Origin: Hermodice carunculata
Lineage: Eukaryota; Annelida; Polychaeta; Eunicida; Amphinomidae
DNA: 64,000 bases
Direction of reading: 5' to 3'
Assembly: GCA_964020975.1 (NCBI GenBank)
Contig: OZ026621.1
Coordinates: 97,962,005 to 98,026,004, forward strand
The notes below the pieces were generated by a model. It saw only the letters and a program-made list of their open reading frames with translations. It was not told the DNA's origin and made no database searches. Position numbers and translations under genes: made by a program. This document shows positions 11,530 to 22,195 of this stretch, piece by piece (position 1 is the stretch's first letter; the number at the start of each line of letters is the position of its first letter).

Positions 11530-12536
11530 TTTCTTTCTTTCTTTCTTTCTTTCTTTACCGGCAAATTTGTCCGACATTTCATTTGAAAAGTATTACATGT
11601 AGAAACTCCAAACTTTGCACAATTATACTTCTATGGATAAAGTCAGGCCTTTTTATAATGAGAGGTCATGCTTTTGAAAATTATGCAAATGAGGGCTAAT
11701 TAAAGTTTTAAATCTTCAGTATCTTATATACTGTAGTAGATGTGGTCCCAAGTGTATAGGAGTTCAATCATAGCAAGGTAAAGGTCATCTCAAATGTCAA
11801 GGTCATGTCAAGGTCAAAGGTCATGTCAAGGTCAAAGGTCAATTTTAAGCCAAAATGTCATTTTTGAGGTCAAGGTTCACTTCAGGTAGAGGTCATCTCA
11901 AGGTCAAAGGTCATTTCAAGGTCAAAGCCCACTTTCCTTGGTGGCCTTCTTCTAGCCATAACTTGGTCAATTTTTATCTAATTTTGATCATGTTGGGCTC
12001 ATATTGTAGCTATTGTAACCCTGCATATTTTAAAATTTATGTGTGACCTCTAATGGTTAAAGGTCAAGGTCATTTGAACCTTTGAAAGTTTCATCCAGTC
12101 ACAACTTGGCTATTTTCCATCCAGTTCTAATCATGTTAGACTCAAATTGTAGGTATTGCAACACTGCACATTTTTATAAGAACACGTGACCTCAAAAGGG
12201 CAAAGGTCAAGGTCATTTGGAGTTTTGGAAGTTTCATCGTGCCATAACTTGGTAAATTTTCATCCGATTTGGTTCATGTTCATGTCAGTTTAACTTCTAA
12301 TAGGGGGTTCCTGACCATTGCGCATGTAATGAATCTAAAACAAAAGTTGTAGCAATTTGAATTATGCTAAATAACACCATTAGAAGTTTTAAATCTTAAA
12401 TAACTTCAAAGCTATAATAGATAAAGATGTCATTCCAACATCTACTCCTGTGTAATGGAATAGTTGTACATTGCCATACCAATATGCTTTGAAGACACAC
12501 ACACTGATTTGCTATGCAGCAAATCATCTTTTCTAG
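11448..12536 (+). mobile_element. Non-autonomous Helitron (H1), second of three, with AGGTCA array
   Basis: Begins immediately after the T following the preceding element's CTAG with the same 5' hairpin (arms around TCAAC, then CTTTTCTGTTTTTC). It carries a (TTTC)n array at 11498-11556, then a CAAATTTGTCCGACA segment. An AGGTCA-rich block follows (about 11777-11930), then units inverse to those of the 8188-8812 element, and finally the family's common 3' part. It ends with the same 3' hairpin and CTAG at 12533-12536. Three perfect AGGTCAAAGGTCA direct repeats lie at 11811-11823, 11829-11841 and 11901-11913. Non-coding. Confidence 0.8.
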
Positions 12537-13146
12537 TTCTTTCTTTCTTTTTTCTTCTTTACCAGCAAATTTGTCCGACACTTTTCTCGGACACTCTTAT
12601 ACATAGAAACTCCAAACTTGCCATGATTGTACCTCCATACAAGGAGTTTGACCGTTTTATACAGAGGAATGAAGATGTTTAAAATTATGCAAATTAGGGG
12701 CATTTGAAATTTTAAATCTTGAATATCTTCCAAAGTATAATAGATAGAGACTTCATTCCAACTTCTACTACGGATTTATTGACCAGTGCACATCTAATGA
12801 ATTTAAAACAAAAGGTGTAGCCATTTAAATTATGCTAATTAGCAGCATTTAAAATTTTCAATCTTGAATATTTTCAACACTATAATCAATAGAGATGTCA
12901 TTCCAACTTCTACTAGGGGATTGTTGACCATTGCACACCTAATGAATTGAAAATAAATGTAACAATTTAAATTATGCTAAATAGCACAATTAGAAATTTT
13001 AAATCTTGAATAACTTCAAAGCTATAACAGACAGAGATTCCATTCCAACTTCTACTACTGTGTTATGGAATAGTTGTACATTGCCATACCAATATGCTTT
13101 GAAGACACACACACTGATTTGCTATGCAGCAAATCATCTTTCCTAG
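12537..13146 (+). mobile_element. Non-autonomous Helitron (H1), third of three, 5' part shortened
   Basis: Starts in a TTTC-rich tract and a CAAATTTGTCCGACA segment homologous to 11500-11580, so the 5' hairpin is absent. It continues with AGATAGAGACTTCATTCC units and ends with GATTTGCTATGCAGCAAATC, then CTAG at 13143-13146 and T. It is the last member of a head-to-tail row. Confidence 0.78.
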
Positions 13147-13229
13147 TTTGTTCATTGTAATCACTGTCAAGAGTTCATCACTTCTTAACAGTAAATATGG
13201 AAAATCATGTTCTTATTGTTTAATAAAAT

Positions 13230-13327
13230 AATTATGGACTTTTCAGTGGATAGACGTGCTGTGGATATCGACCAGAAAAACCAATGTTGATATCACAGCA
13301 TATCTATCCACTGAAAAGCCCATAATT
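13230..13327. mobile_element. 98-bp foldback element
   Basis: An inverted repeat with arms of about 39 bp (left arm begins AATTATGGACTTTTCAGTGG; right arm ends CCACTGAAAAGCCCATAATT) and a spacer of about 19 bp. The arms differ at only a few positions. This is a miniature foldback element or MITE with almost no interior. No transposase is present. Confidence 0.8.
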
Positions 13328-13359
13328 GTATATTATTATGAAATTTCACTGTATTTTGC

Positions 13360-14765
13360 ACTTGCATGTGCCACAGAGACAAAGCAGTATGAATACCACA
13401 TCTGTTTTACATGCTTGTAACCAGGTGTGTCTCAGACAACTGTAACCTTGTCGTCAGGGATCATGTGCCTTTAAAGACCACTTGTACAAGATCTTTACAC
13501 AGTACTTTCCATTTTATTTCTACCTCCCATGGGAGATCATCAGTCTTGAGAAACCACAATTTGGTCATCCCATAGTGATTGTTTTCAAGACAGATCTCAC
13601 TGTTAATAAAGAACTGTCCCATAGAGATAAAGCATTGTTATACAGGTTACATGTAGGACTACTTTAACTAACTCAGGCTTCTACAATTTTTTCCAGAATC
13701 ACTTGTCCATAGGCATAGGACAGGTGAATCTGAATTTTCACTTGTGCCTCTAACATAGATCATGCATTACAAAAAAAAAAAAAAAAAAAATGGAGGGGGG
13801 GGGGGGCAGGCATGTCTCAATCAATACTGAATACATGTCCATCCCATATGCAAATATTTCTGGAAATAGTTTTAGAAGCTACAAAAATATTTATTTGAAA
13901 AGAACCACAGTTTGCCAATGTTTGTTGACACCTTCAGCCCAACGCCATGCTGCACCAACTAACTTGTTCACGTTTCCCACTGGCTCACTCTGTGTTCCAG
14001 GCAATTGGGCTTTTATAAATTATTATTCACGATCGAAAATTTGGTTGTTCACTGGACAAGTGAATTTCAAAAGTCACTTGTCTGACCTGGATATCCACTT
14101 GTCCAGTACAACAGGATCATAGGAATTGTAGAAGTCTGTAATTTGTTCTATGCAATATTTGTCCCACAGAGACAAAGCATTACTACTGTAAATTGCTTTA
14201 TTTTCGATGTACTCTTATTTTCGCTTATTTTGCTGATGGCACAAAACCGTGAAAATAAACACAGAGTGAAATAGTATTTATAACATTGTTTGAATAGGAA
14301 TTATGTCCAGAACAGTGAAATTAAAACTACAGTGAAATGTCAAAAATAAAAAAAAAACGTATAAATTTATACAGGTAAAAATAAAGCAATTTACAGAACA
14401 TGTACATGTCTGTGAGATAACTGTAACCTGGTCTATTGCGTGTGACTACCCCATGGAGACAGACCACTGCTTGTGTTTCAGACCACTGTATAACCAACAT
14501 GATCTATTTTACTGCTCTACACAGACAATTATTGTTACAGATTTGCAAATTTAAAAGAGGTCTTTTTGAGGCTATGGTAACCTGCAAGTCATGTTCTATG
14601 CAACTAATAGTCCTGCAGAGACAAAGCTTTGAATATTATTACAGGTGTCTGTAAGATAAATGTAACCTACATTTTCAATGAGACAGAGCAGTGTTACAGG
14701 TATCTCCAAAAGTACTGTAACCAACATGTTCTATGTGACTATTCCAGAGACAGTTGTTATATACA
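13360..14765 (+). repeat. Old dispersed repeat with CAGAGACAAAGC and TGTAACC motifs
   Basis: A degenerate unit of about 60-70 bp recurs irregularly. It has CACAGAGACAAAGC-like, GTTACAGGTGTCT-like and CTGTAACCaaCATG-like blocks, for example near 13371, 13441, 14162, 14422, 14575, 14617-14670 and 14697-14755. Copies are strongly diverged and separated by other DNA, including a poly-A/poly-G tract at 13772-13806. No function is assigned. Confidence 0.5.
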
Positions 14766-17119
14766 TAGTGGTATATATCTTGACACAATTGGCTCTTTGA
14801 GTTGGGTGCAGTGGCCCCTCGTGGATGTAAACTAGCCAGGTGTTGTGTATCAATAAATACAAAGAAATAGGTGACCTGGATGGCACCATTGTATGCATGT
14901 ATATAGGCTGGTTCCCAGTCTGCCTGTCAAGTGGTAAATGAACGCTGTGCTGATCATGAGTGCTACATAAAATCCTATGTACCTTCTCTGTCTATTTTTC
15001 GTGTGTGTGCATTTTGCAGGCACTAGCTGTGCAACCAATAGAATCGATGGAGGATAGGGGATGGGTGTGCACCCACAATCTAGGATGGGTGGGCTTCATG
15101 GAGGGTGTAAAACCTAGACCCAATGGGAGGTGAATCAATGTGAAAATAGGGAAGCGTTCAGGAAGTGGTGTTGACAAGTGGCTGATACTGATGTGGAAAT
15201 CAGGTAGAAAAAGGCATTTAAAGCACATGTATAGACAATGGATAAATAGCCAGAATTTAAATGATTTACAAAATATGCAGATCTATAGGAGCAACCGTTA
15301 AAATCAGGGGCCTTGTAGATTGATTGTTTGAAAAAGGGGGTGAAAGGTCCTTTTAGAGTGACAAGTACCCCAAAAATGGGAGTATATACGTCCACCCAGC
15401 CCACGCTAGGGATTCAGCACGGTAATTTTGTTTTACCATGAGGCAAGTTAAACATTTTTGCGCCATCCTTTGATTTGTAATTTACCTCAATCAGTTCCCC
15501 TGAAAGAGGTACTGTAGTTTATAGTTGACAGTAAATTCTGTGTTTGTGGACAAAGGCTAAACACTCACAATTATATACTACCCTGCCAGCATGCACTGAA
15601 ATACTAGATTTTACTTTCACATATCGTGCTGCTCGGGCATTGTAATTATAAATAGAATTGAAGTGATCATCAGATGCAAACAGAGATTGAGTTTTCTAAG
15701 CTGAGTATACATACAGCTGTTTTATAATTACCATTTTCTGGTGAAATTTAAAAAAAAAAAAAAAAAAATGTAAAGGCACAGTAGCACTGTATAAAACATA
15801 TGTTGCCACCAATATCCTATAAATAAATGGGGGGGGGGGGGGGAGTGCTAGAAAAGCAGAGTTATAAATATTATAGTATGAGTCTTACTGCCCCAATCTG
15901 CCAGTTTTATAGTTTCATTGGAGGACTGTACAGTTGCGTGATATGCCTGTCCTACCAACTGATGGACTAGTAGACAGTAATTAACACTTTTACACACAAG
16001 TTGCACAATAAATTCAGTTATAAAGGGTTCTGTGTGTTCAATACTTTGGCATTTTGGACAAATACAGCAAGTGCAGGTATAACTGAACATGCTAAAAATA
16101 ATCCATGCTCGTAAAAAGTATTTATAATCATGAATCTAATGATGGACCTGTATTGATCAGACGGGACCGGCAAATCTCAGACTGGGGGTCCTGCACATGA
16201 TTAACATGTACATTATCATTTTATTTCTACCACTCGGTGTGCGGTAATCTTCCCAATTAGTGCCCATGGTCTAATTAGCACCACAACTTGGTGGGATGAA
16301 AAAAAAGTGAAAATAAGGCTAACATTCTACATTTTATGGTCTTTAGGTATTATTCTTATAATATTCAAAATGAAGGTCCAAAATGGAGATTGGCTTTAAT
16401 GTAATGTTTCAAGTGCACAGGGTGCTTATTTGCAAGAACATGGTAAATGATGAAAAGAAGAGGATGTCAGCTTGTGGTGAGGTAAGGATTGCAATATTTG
16501 TCTCTAACATCACCTGCATTGTTTCTTGGCCATGAAGATCCTGCTTATTCAGTAGTTCTGTACATAGTGTTCTGACACTGCAGGTCACTATGGATGGTGT
16601 GGGGTCAAAGGTCAATCTACTTTGTCACACTGCATGTGATGTGACCACACCTGGTATAAAGAGGGCTAGATGGAGATGGAACACATCCATAAAGTGACAC
16701 AGCTGTTGGCTAAAAAAGAATTGTCTTGCAATATAGTCTCTTCACTTAGAGTCTTTTGCAAGAAAAAAATAAACTTTTCACCTGTGCAATAGTTTTTTCT
16801 TTTTTATTCTTCTTGTTGAAAGAGGCATAAGCCTATAGTTGATGTTGCCAAGAAAGTGTGATTCATAGGTTTCTTGATTCTTTGAGATAAAGTAGGATCG
16901 ACATGATGTGGTATTAATTATCATAGTTTATACAGAATCTGCTATTAGAGGTTCATAGTGGGGGCAATTCCATTGTGACAGAAGGACAGTTACATTTAAT
17001 TATGATCAAACTGTGTATGAACTGTGTGCAGCATTGCAGTGAAACAGAAGCCAAATGCGCCCCCCCCTAAAAAAAAAAACCAAACAAACAAACAAACAAA
17101 CTTATGTATATATGCTACT
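14766..17119. other. Non-coding stretch
   Basis: No exon, RNA gene or clear element was found. Homopolymer runs only: A15+ near 15752-15768, G13 near 15830-15843 and A9 near 17071-17079. Confidence 0.5.
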
Positions 17120-17604
17120 TCAAGGCCATTCAGGACACAGCAGAGAACACTAAATTTTACATGTCGAGAAATAAGAAGACTAATAATACCAAATGTACCA
17201 CAAATGTGTATAATCATATATAGAAATTCAATATTACATCATGTGGATGACCTTCACCTACTTTTTCAAGTTCATGCAGCAATGCATGTTAGAAAATGAT
17301 TTAAATTGTGATGCCAGTGAGATAAATCAAGATGGAAATGCAAAACTTACACCAAATATGTATTAGGACGATGTTCAAATTTTGTAATATGTTGTGTGAC
17401 CTTGACCTAGTTTCCAAGGTCATTAAGCACAATTTAAAAAAAGAAATGCACACTGCATGTGTGTCCTTGTGGAAGTTTGATGTTGCATCATATGGGTGCC
17501 CTTGACATATTTCTCAGGGTCATGGAGGGAATGCATTTGAGGAAATTAATTTTTTGTGGTGATCATGAGATGTGCCAGCAGAGCATTAGACCCATGGGCC
17601 TCTT
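17120..17604 (+). mobile_element. Non-autonomous H3 element
   Basis: Contains diverged units of about 135 bp, each with a TGACCTTGACCTA...TTTCAAGGTCAT block (for example 17397-17424 and 17499-17523). It ends with a short palindrome around CCCATGGG (17591-17598) followed by CCTCTTGTT. The same terminal phrase, TGCCAGCAGAGCATTAG then CCATGGG, occurs at 23139-23162. The layout (internal repeats, 3' hairpin, CTTGTT) parallels the H2 family. The left boundary is approximate. Non-coding. Confidence 0.6.
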
Positions 17605-18819
17605 GTTCTGTCTAACCATTTCTTCCCGCTTCCTCACTTTTATTCTGGCCTCAGTATTTTTCCATTTTTCTCCAGCACATAACTTATGGTCTGCTAATTA
17701 TCACCAAATCATGGTGGCATCACAGACCGTCGCCATATTTGATGCAGTGGCCATATTTATAAAGCACTTAGGATCCAAAATTGAGGAACGTTAGCAGAGA
17801 TAAACATCAGTTTTTTTGTTGCAAAATGTAGCAGTTGTGATCTTTGATGAAAATCTATAATTAGTGAGGATAAATAGGCTAATTTGTAAGATTCCTAATC
17901 ATGTCCATACATGAAATTATAAATGTATTTCACAAAATTGCCAGCATCAAGCACAATGAGGGCCCCACTGGCAAGGACACTTTACATCGTATGATTTTCT
18001 GTATTCATGATTGCAAGTTTAATTTGCATTATGATTATGCAGCCAGAAAGCTCAAGGCCTACAGACTGTCAGGTTTACATTATGTGGCAAGATGTGCAGA
18101 TAATATTGTGCTGTTTGTCTTTGTACAGAGTGGAGACTGGGTGCCAAACAGGTCCAGTGCACCTTAAACACATTAGATACTTACAAATCATGCAACTCGT
18201 TTTTCTGAAGCCATGCATAAGATCAATTGACAAAAGTGCTTGGTGTATTTTGCCCATATTAACATACAGGGACTTTTCACCGTGTTGTTTCATCCTGCTA
18301 ACGTGCTTATGCTTGAAATAATTCATCCTAAGTGTCTATGCTGAGTCAATAAAAGGTTTTCATGGGTAGAAGCAGTGACATTTGGATTGAATATTACAAA
18401 TCCCATGTTACCTGAAGTCATCTGTCCATTTGAAGCAGTTCCATAATGCAGAAGTCCCCCTCAGATATGGCTTTAAGATCAGGGGATGGGGGCAGGTGGC
18501 CTAAAATTATGAAAATACGAAACTTGCTGCATTTAAAAATGGCCTTTTAAAGAGTTTGTTATGAAGTTGAGTTGCAGAATGTTCCAGACACTCCTGGGAT
18601 CCAAGAAGTCAACAGACAATCACAGAATCTCTTGCTCTTGTCTACAACAGTATTTTATGACAATAATTAACACAAAGTTACAGTGATCAGTGGCGATGTA
18701 TATACAGTACACTTAGCTGTGTTTGTAGATTATTCCAGAAATCACCACAGTCCACATATACTGAATAAGGTCCAGATTGAATACTGTCCACAGGTACTGA
18801 ATAAAGTCTGGACTGAATA
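17605..18819. other. Non-coding stretch
   Basis: No gene recognised. From about 18745 the sequence grades into decayed copies of the following minisatellite unit (GTCCAGATTGAATACTGTCC and similar). Confidence 0.5.
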
Positions 18820-19597
18820 TAGTCCAGCAGTACTGTACTAGTCCCAGTCCACATTATATAGTCCAGCAGTACTGTACTGGTCCCAGTCCACATTATATAG
18901 TCCAGCAGATACTTTACTGGTCCCAGTCCACATTATATAGTCCAGCAGTACTGTACTGGTCCCAGTCCACATTATATAGTCCAGCAGTACTGTACTGGTC
19001 CCAGTCCACAATGTATAGTCCAGCAGTACTGTACTGGTCCCAGTCCACATTATATAGTCCAGCAGTACTGTACTGGTCCCAGTCCACATTATATAGTCCA
19101 GCAGTACTGTACTGGTCCCAGTCCACAATGTATAGTCCAGCAGTACTGTACTGGTCCCAGTCCACATTGTTTAGTCCAGCAGTACTGTACTGGTCCCAGT
19201 CCACATTGTATAGTCCAGCAGTACTGTATTGGTCCCAGTCCACATTGTATAGTCCAGCAGTACTGTACTGGTCCCAGTCCACAATGTATAGTCCAGCAGT
19301 ACTGTACTGGTCCCAGTCCACATTATATAGTCCAGCAGCACTGTACTGGTCCCAGTCCACATTATATAGTCCAGCAGTACTGTACTGGTCCCAGTCCACA
19401 ATGTATAGTCCAGCAGTACTGTACTGGTCCCAGTCCACATTATATAGTCCAGCAGTACTGTATTGGTCCCAGTCCACATTATATAGTCCAGCAGCACTGT
19501 ACTGGTCCCAGTCCACAATGTATGGTCCAGCAGTACTGTACTGGTCCCAGTCCACATTATATAGTCCAGCAGTACTGTACTGGTCCCAGTCCACAAT
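18820..19597. repeat. 39-bp minisatellite, about 20 copies
   Basis: About 20 copies of a 39-bp unit (CATTATATAGTCCAGCAG then TACTGTACTGGTCCCAGTCCA) lie head to tail with few differences (ATTATA/ATGTATA, GTACTG/GCACTG, CTGG/TTGG). Since 39 = 13 codons, open frames of up to 233 codons run through it on both strands (period YNVDWDQYSTAGL on the minus strand). There is no start context, no similarity and equal openness on both strands, so these frames are repeat artefacts. Confidence 0.97.
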
Positions 19598-20199
19598 AAC
19601 ACAGTCCAAGCACAAGAAGGTTCTTGTGGCAAGGACAGTCTCCTAGAGTTGATCCACTGCTCACGCTTGACATCATGACCTTTCTTGCATCTTCAGTTGG
19701 GCAGATGCACACTTTCTGGATCTTCAGTCAGGCAAACATGCAAACTCTGTTCTCTGTTTCCTCTGTTTCGTCTCTCCTGTGGACTTGAGCCTTTCATGGA
19801 AAGATCTGCATGGTTCTACACTTTACAGTCAGTCAGAAAGAATCTTCATGAATATCCTTCCTTGCAATACTGGGAAGCTCTGCATGATGCCACGCTTGAG
19901 TTCAGTGAGACGGAATGTTCCTGAATGCTCTTCCATGCAAGGCTTGATCACAGCAACACTGAGTCACCACCTGTTGACACAGGCCAAGTCTGTTTATGTA
20001 GGTCATTCCCACAAGTAAGTGCACAACTGACCTGTTTGCACAGAAAACACTTTGAAGCTTAAATTCCTTGCTATTAATTATTAATAGCCACAATTGATGG
20101 ACATAATCCTCTATCTGACTGCAGTGCTGCTGATATTGAGGCATAGGGTTGACCCCCAGGGTCAAACCAGTCCTCATTCAGAATGGACACGTCAAACCT
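19598..20199. other. Non-coding stretch
   Basis: Nothing recognised. A short segment around TTCAGTCAGGCAAAC recurs loosely (19695-19740, 19830-19920). Confidence 0.5.
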
Positions 20200-20447
20200 T
20201 ACAGGACGTGCCATAGCTAATGCACGTCACTGTAACCTGTCAAGACGGCAGTTAGATCGGTAGATCAGTGCGACGCCTAGGCGCTATATTTGTGACGGTG
20301 CCTCACGGCCCGTAGCAACGTTGACCCCTTGCTATATAAGTGAGCGACGTAAAAGTGTTTACAAATGTCCCCTGATGAGTTCACAGAGAATGAAACCGGT
20401 CGGGACTCCGCTGCTATAGGCATCCTTCGCCACTGGTCTCGCCTGGT
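20200..20447 (+). mobile_element. LTR-like fragment of a Penelope-type element or retrozyme (TATA box plus ribozyme)
   Basis: A CpG-rich island in AT-rich surroundings contains TATATAA at 20333-20339 followed 28 bp later by a hammerhead ribozyme motif (20367-20406). A promoter just upstream of a minimal type I hammerhead is the known arrangement in the long terminal repeats of Penelope-like elements and in retrozymes. No coding part adjoins; an H2 element begins at about 20448. Boundaries are approximate. Confidence 0.5.
20367..20406 (+). ncRNA. Type I hammerhead ribozyme motif
   Basis: All parts of the hammerhead core can be placed: stem I 5' strand GTCCC (20367-20371), CTGATGA (20372-20378), stem II GTTC/GAAT (20379-20382 with 20388-20391) with loop ACAGA, GAAA (20392-20395), and a minimal stem III. 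Cleavage triplet GTC ends at 20401, followed by stem I 3' strand GGGAC (20402-20406), which pairs with GTCCC over five bases. The very short stem III is typical of hammerheads in Penelope-like elements, which act as dimers. Self-cleavage would be expected after C20401. Activity is inferred. Confidence 0.75.
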
Positions 20448-21872
20448 TTTTACCTCAGCTGACTTGTCAGTCAGCTGAGGTTTTGTGAGGGTCCATCATT
20501 TGTCTGTCGTCCGTCCAAATTATTTATTATTATTCAAATGGTCATGGTCCAGTGATTTTTGGATTTTTAATGAATTTTCTTGTTCTTTTTTGGGTAAATC
20601 TTAAAAAATCTTCTTCTCCGAAACCGCTCACCCAATTGCTTTGATATCACGCAGGAACACTCCCTGGGACTCCTAGTTTTTAATTTGTTCACCAGGTGGC
20701 GCTGCAATTTTTTCCTATTTTTTTTATGAATTTTTGTGTGTTATAGCTATTTTCGACTTCTTCTCCAGAACCATCACTCAGATTAAGCTGAAACATGGTG
20801 GATATGTTCCTTGTAGAAGGATCAAACAAAGTTGTTCACTATGTGAGAATGCTGCAGATTCCTGATTTTTAACGATTTTTTCAATTCTGGTACTTGTCGG
20901 TCAATGCAGCTTTCCTATTGATCACTATGGAAGTCAATGGGCATTCTTATGCTAATTCACATTTTTGACTTCTTCTCCAAAACCGTCATCCAGATTAACT
21001 TCAAACTTGGTGGCAATGTACCTTGGGTGGGTCTCTACCAATTTTGTTCATGTGGTCATGCTCCAATGATTTTTAATGAATTTTGTTGTTGGGTTTTTTT
21101 TTGGCAAATCTTAAAAAATCTTCTTCCCCGAAACTGCTTACCCAAATGCTTTGATATCACACAGGAAGACATCTTGGGACTCCTTGTTGTTAATTTGTTC
21201 ACCAGGTGGCACTGCAGTTTTTTTCTAATTTTTTTTGTGAATTTTTGTGTGTTATAGATATTTTCGACTTCTTCTCCAGAACCGTCACTCAGATTAAGCT
21301 TACACTTGGTGGATATGTTCCTAATGGAAGGGCCAAACAAAGTTGTTCACAGTGTGGGAATGCTGCGGATTCCTGATTTTTAATGATTTTTTCAAGTCGG
21401 CTCCTTTGGGGTAAATGCACCTTTCCTATTGATTACCATGTAAGTCAATGGGCATTCTAATGCTAATTTACATTTTCTACTTCTTCTCCAAATCCATCAT
21501 CCAGATTTACTTCAAATGGTCACGCTCTACTGATTTTTGGATTTTTTATGAATTTTTTTGTATTTTTTGGGGGCAAACCTTCAAAATTCTTCTCACTGAA
21601 ACCGCTCACCCAATTGCTTTGATATCGTACAGAGACACTCCCAGGGACACCTAGTTCCCAATTTGTTCACCGGGTGGTGCTGCAATTTTTTTTTTATGAA
21701 TTTTGTTTATGATTTTGCTATTTTTCACTTGTTCTCAGAACCATCCCTTCTTCTATAAAGGTTAGACTTACTCAGAACATGGTGTCCTTGATCCTTTCCC
21801 AAGTTCATAGAGCTGCAAGTGTGATGAATGTCAAGATCAGCTGAGGCATGGGCTGTTCACACAGCCCTCTTG
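20448..21872 (+). mobile_element. Non-autonomous H2 element
   Basis: Starts with a palindrome (CCTCAGCTGA...TCAGCTGAGG, about 20453-20484). It continues with units carrying TTCGACTTCTTCTCCAGAACC and AAACAAAGTTGTTCAC motifs and ends with the hairpin GGGCTGTTCACACAGCCC and CTCTTGT (about 21850-21872). Homologous copies are at 36034, 48303, 54238 (minus) and 63942. Palindromic 5' end, subterminal 3' hairpin and T-rich junctions suggest a Helentron/Helitron2-like non-autonomous element. No Rep or helicase is seen, so this is inference from structure. Confidence 0.7.
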
Positions 21873-22195
21873 TTGGATTTTTTAAGAATTTTTATGTTCT
21901 TTTTTGGGGCAAACCTTCAAAATTCTTCTCTGAAAATGCTCACCCAGTTGCTTTGATATCGTACATAGACACTCCCGGGGACACCTAGTGCCACAGTGCA
22001 ACATACATGAATTTTACTCTTCATTATAACTTGAGAACTACTTGAACTTTGATGTTGCACATGTAAGTGTTCTTCTATAAAGTTCAGACTTACTCAGAAC
22101 ATGGTGTCCTTGATCCGTTCCCAAGTTCATAGAGCTGCAAGTGTGATGAATGTCAAGATCAGCTGAGGCACGGGCTGTTCACACAGCCCTCTTGT
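21873..22195 (+). mobile_element. Second, duplicated H2 3' part
   Basis: A further 323 bp repeats the 3' part of the preceding element, including AGAACATGGTGTCCTTGATC and the terminal hairpin GGGCTGTTCACACAGCCC with CTCTTGT at about 22173-22195. The element thus has two successive 3' ends, as also seen at 38190/38981. Confidence 0.75.

Noticed and set aside
18914-19646. Open frames of 211-233 codons on both strands
   Set aside because: They are produced by the 39-bp minisatellite; both strands are equally open and there is no similarity to a protein.
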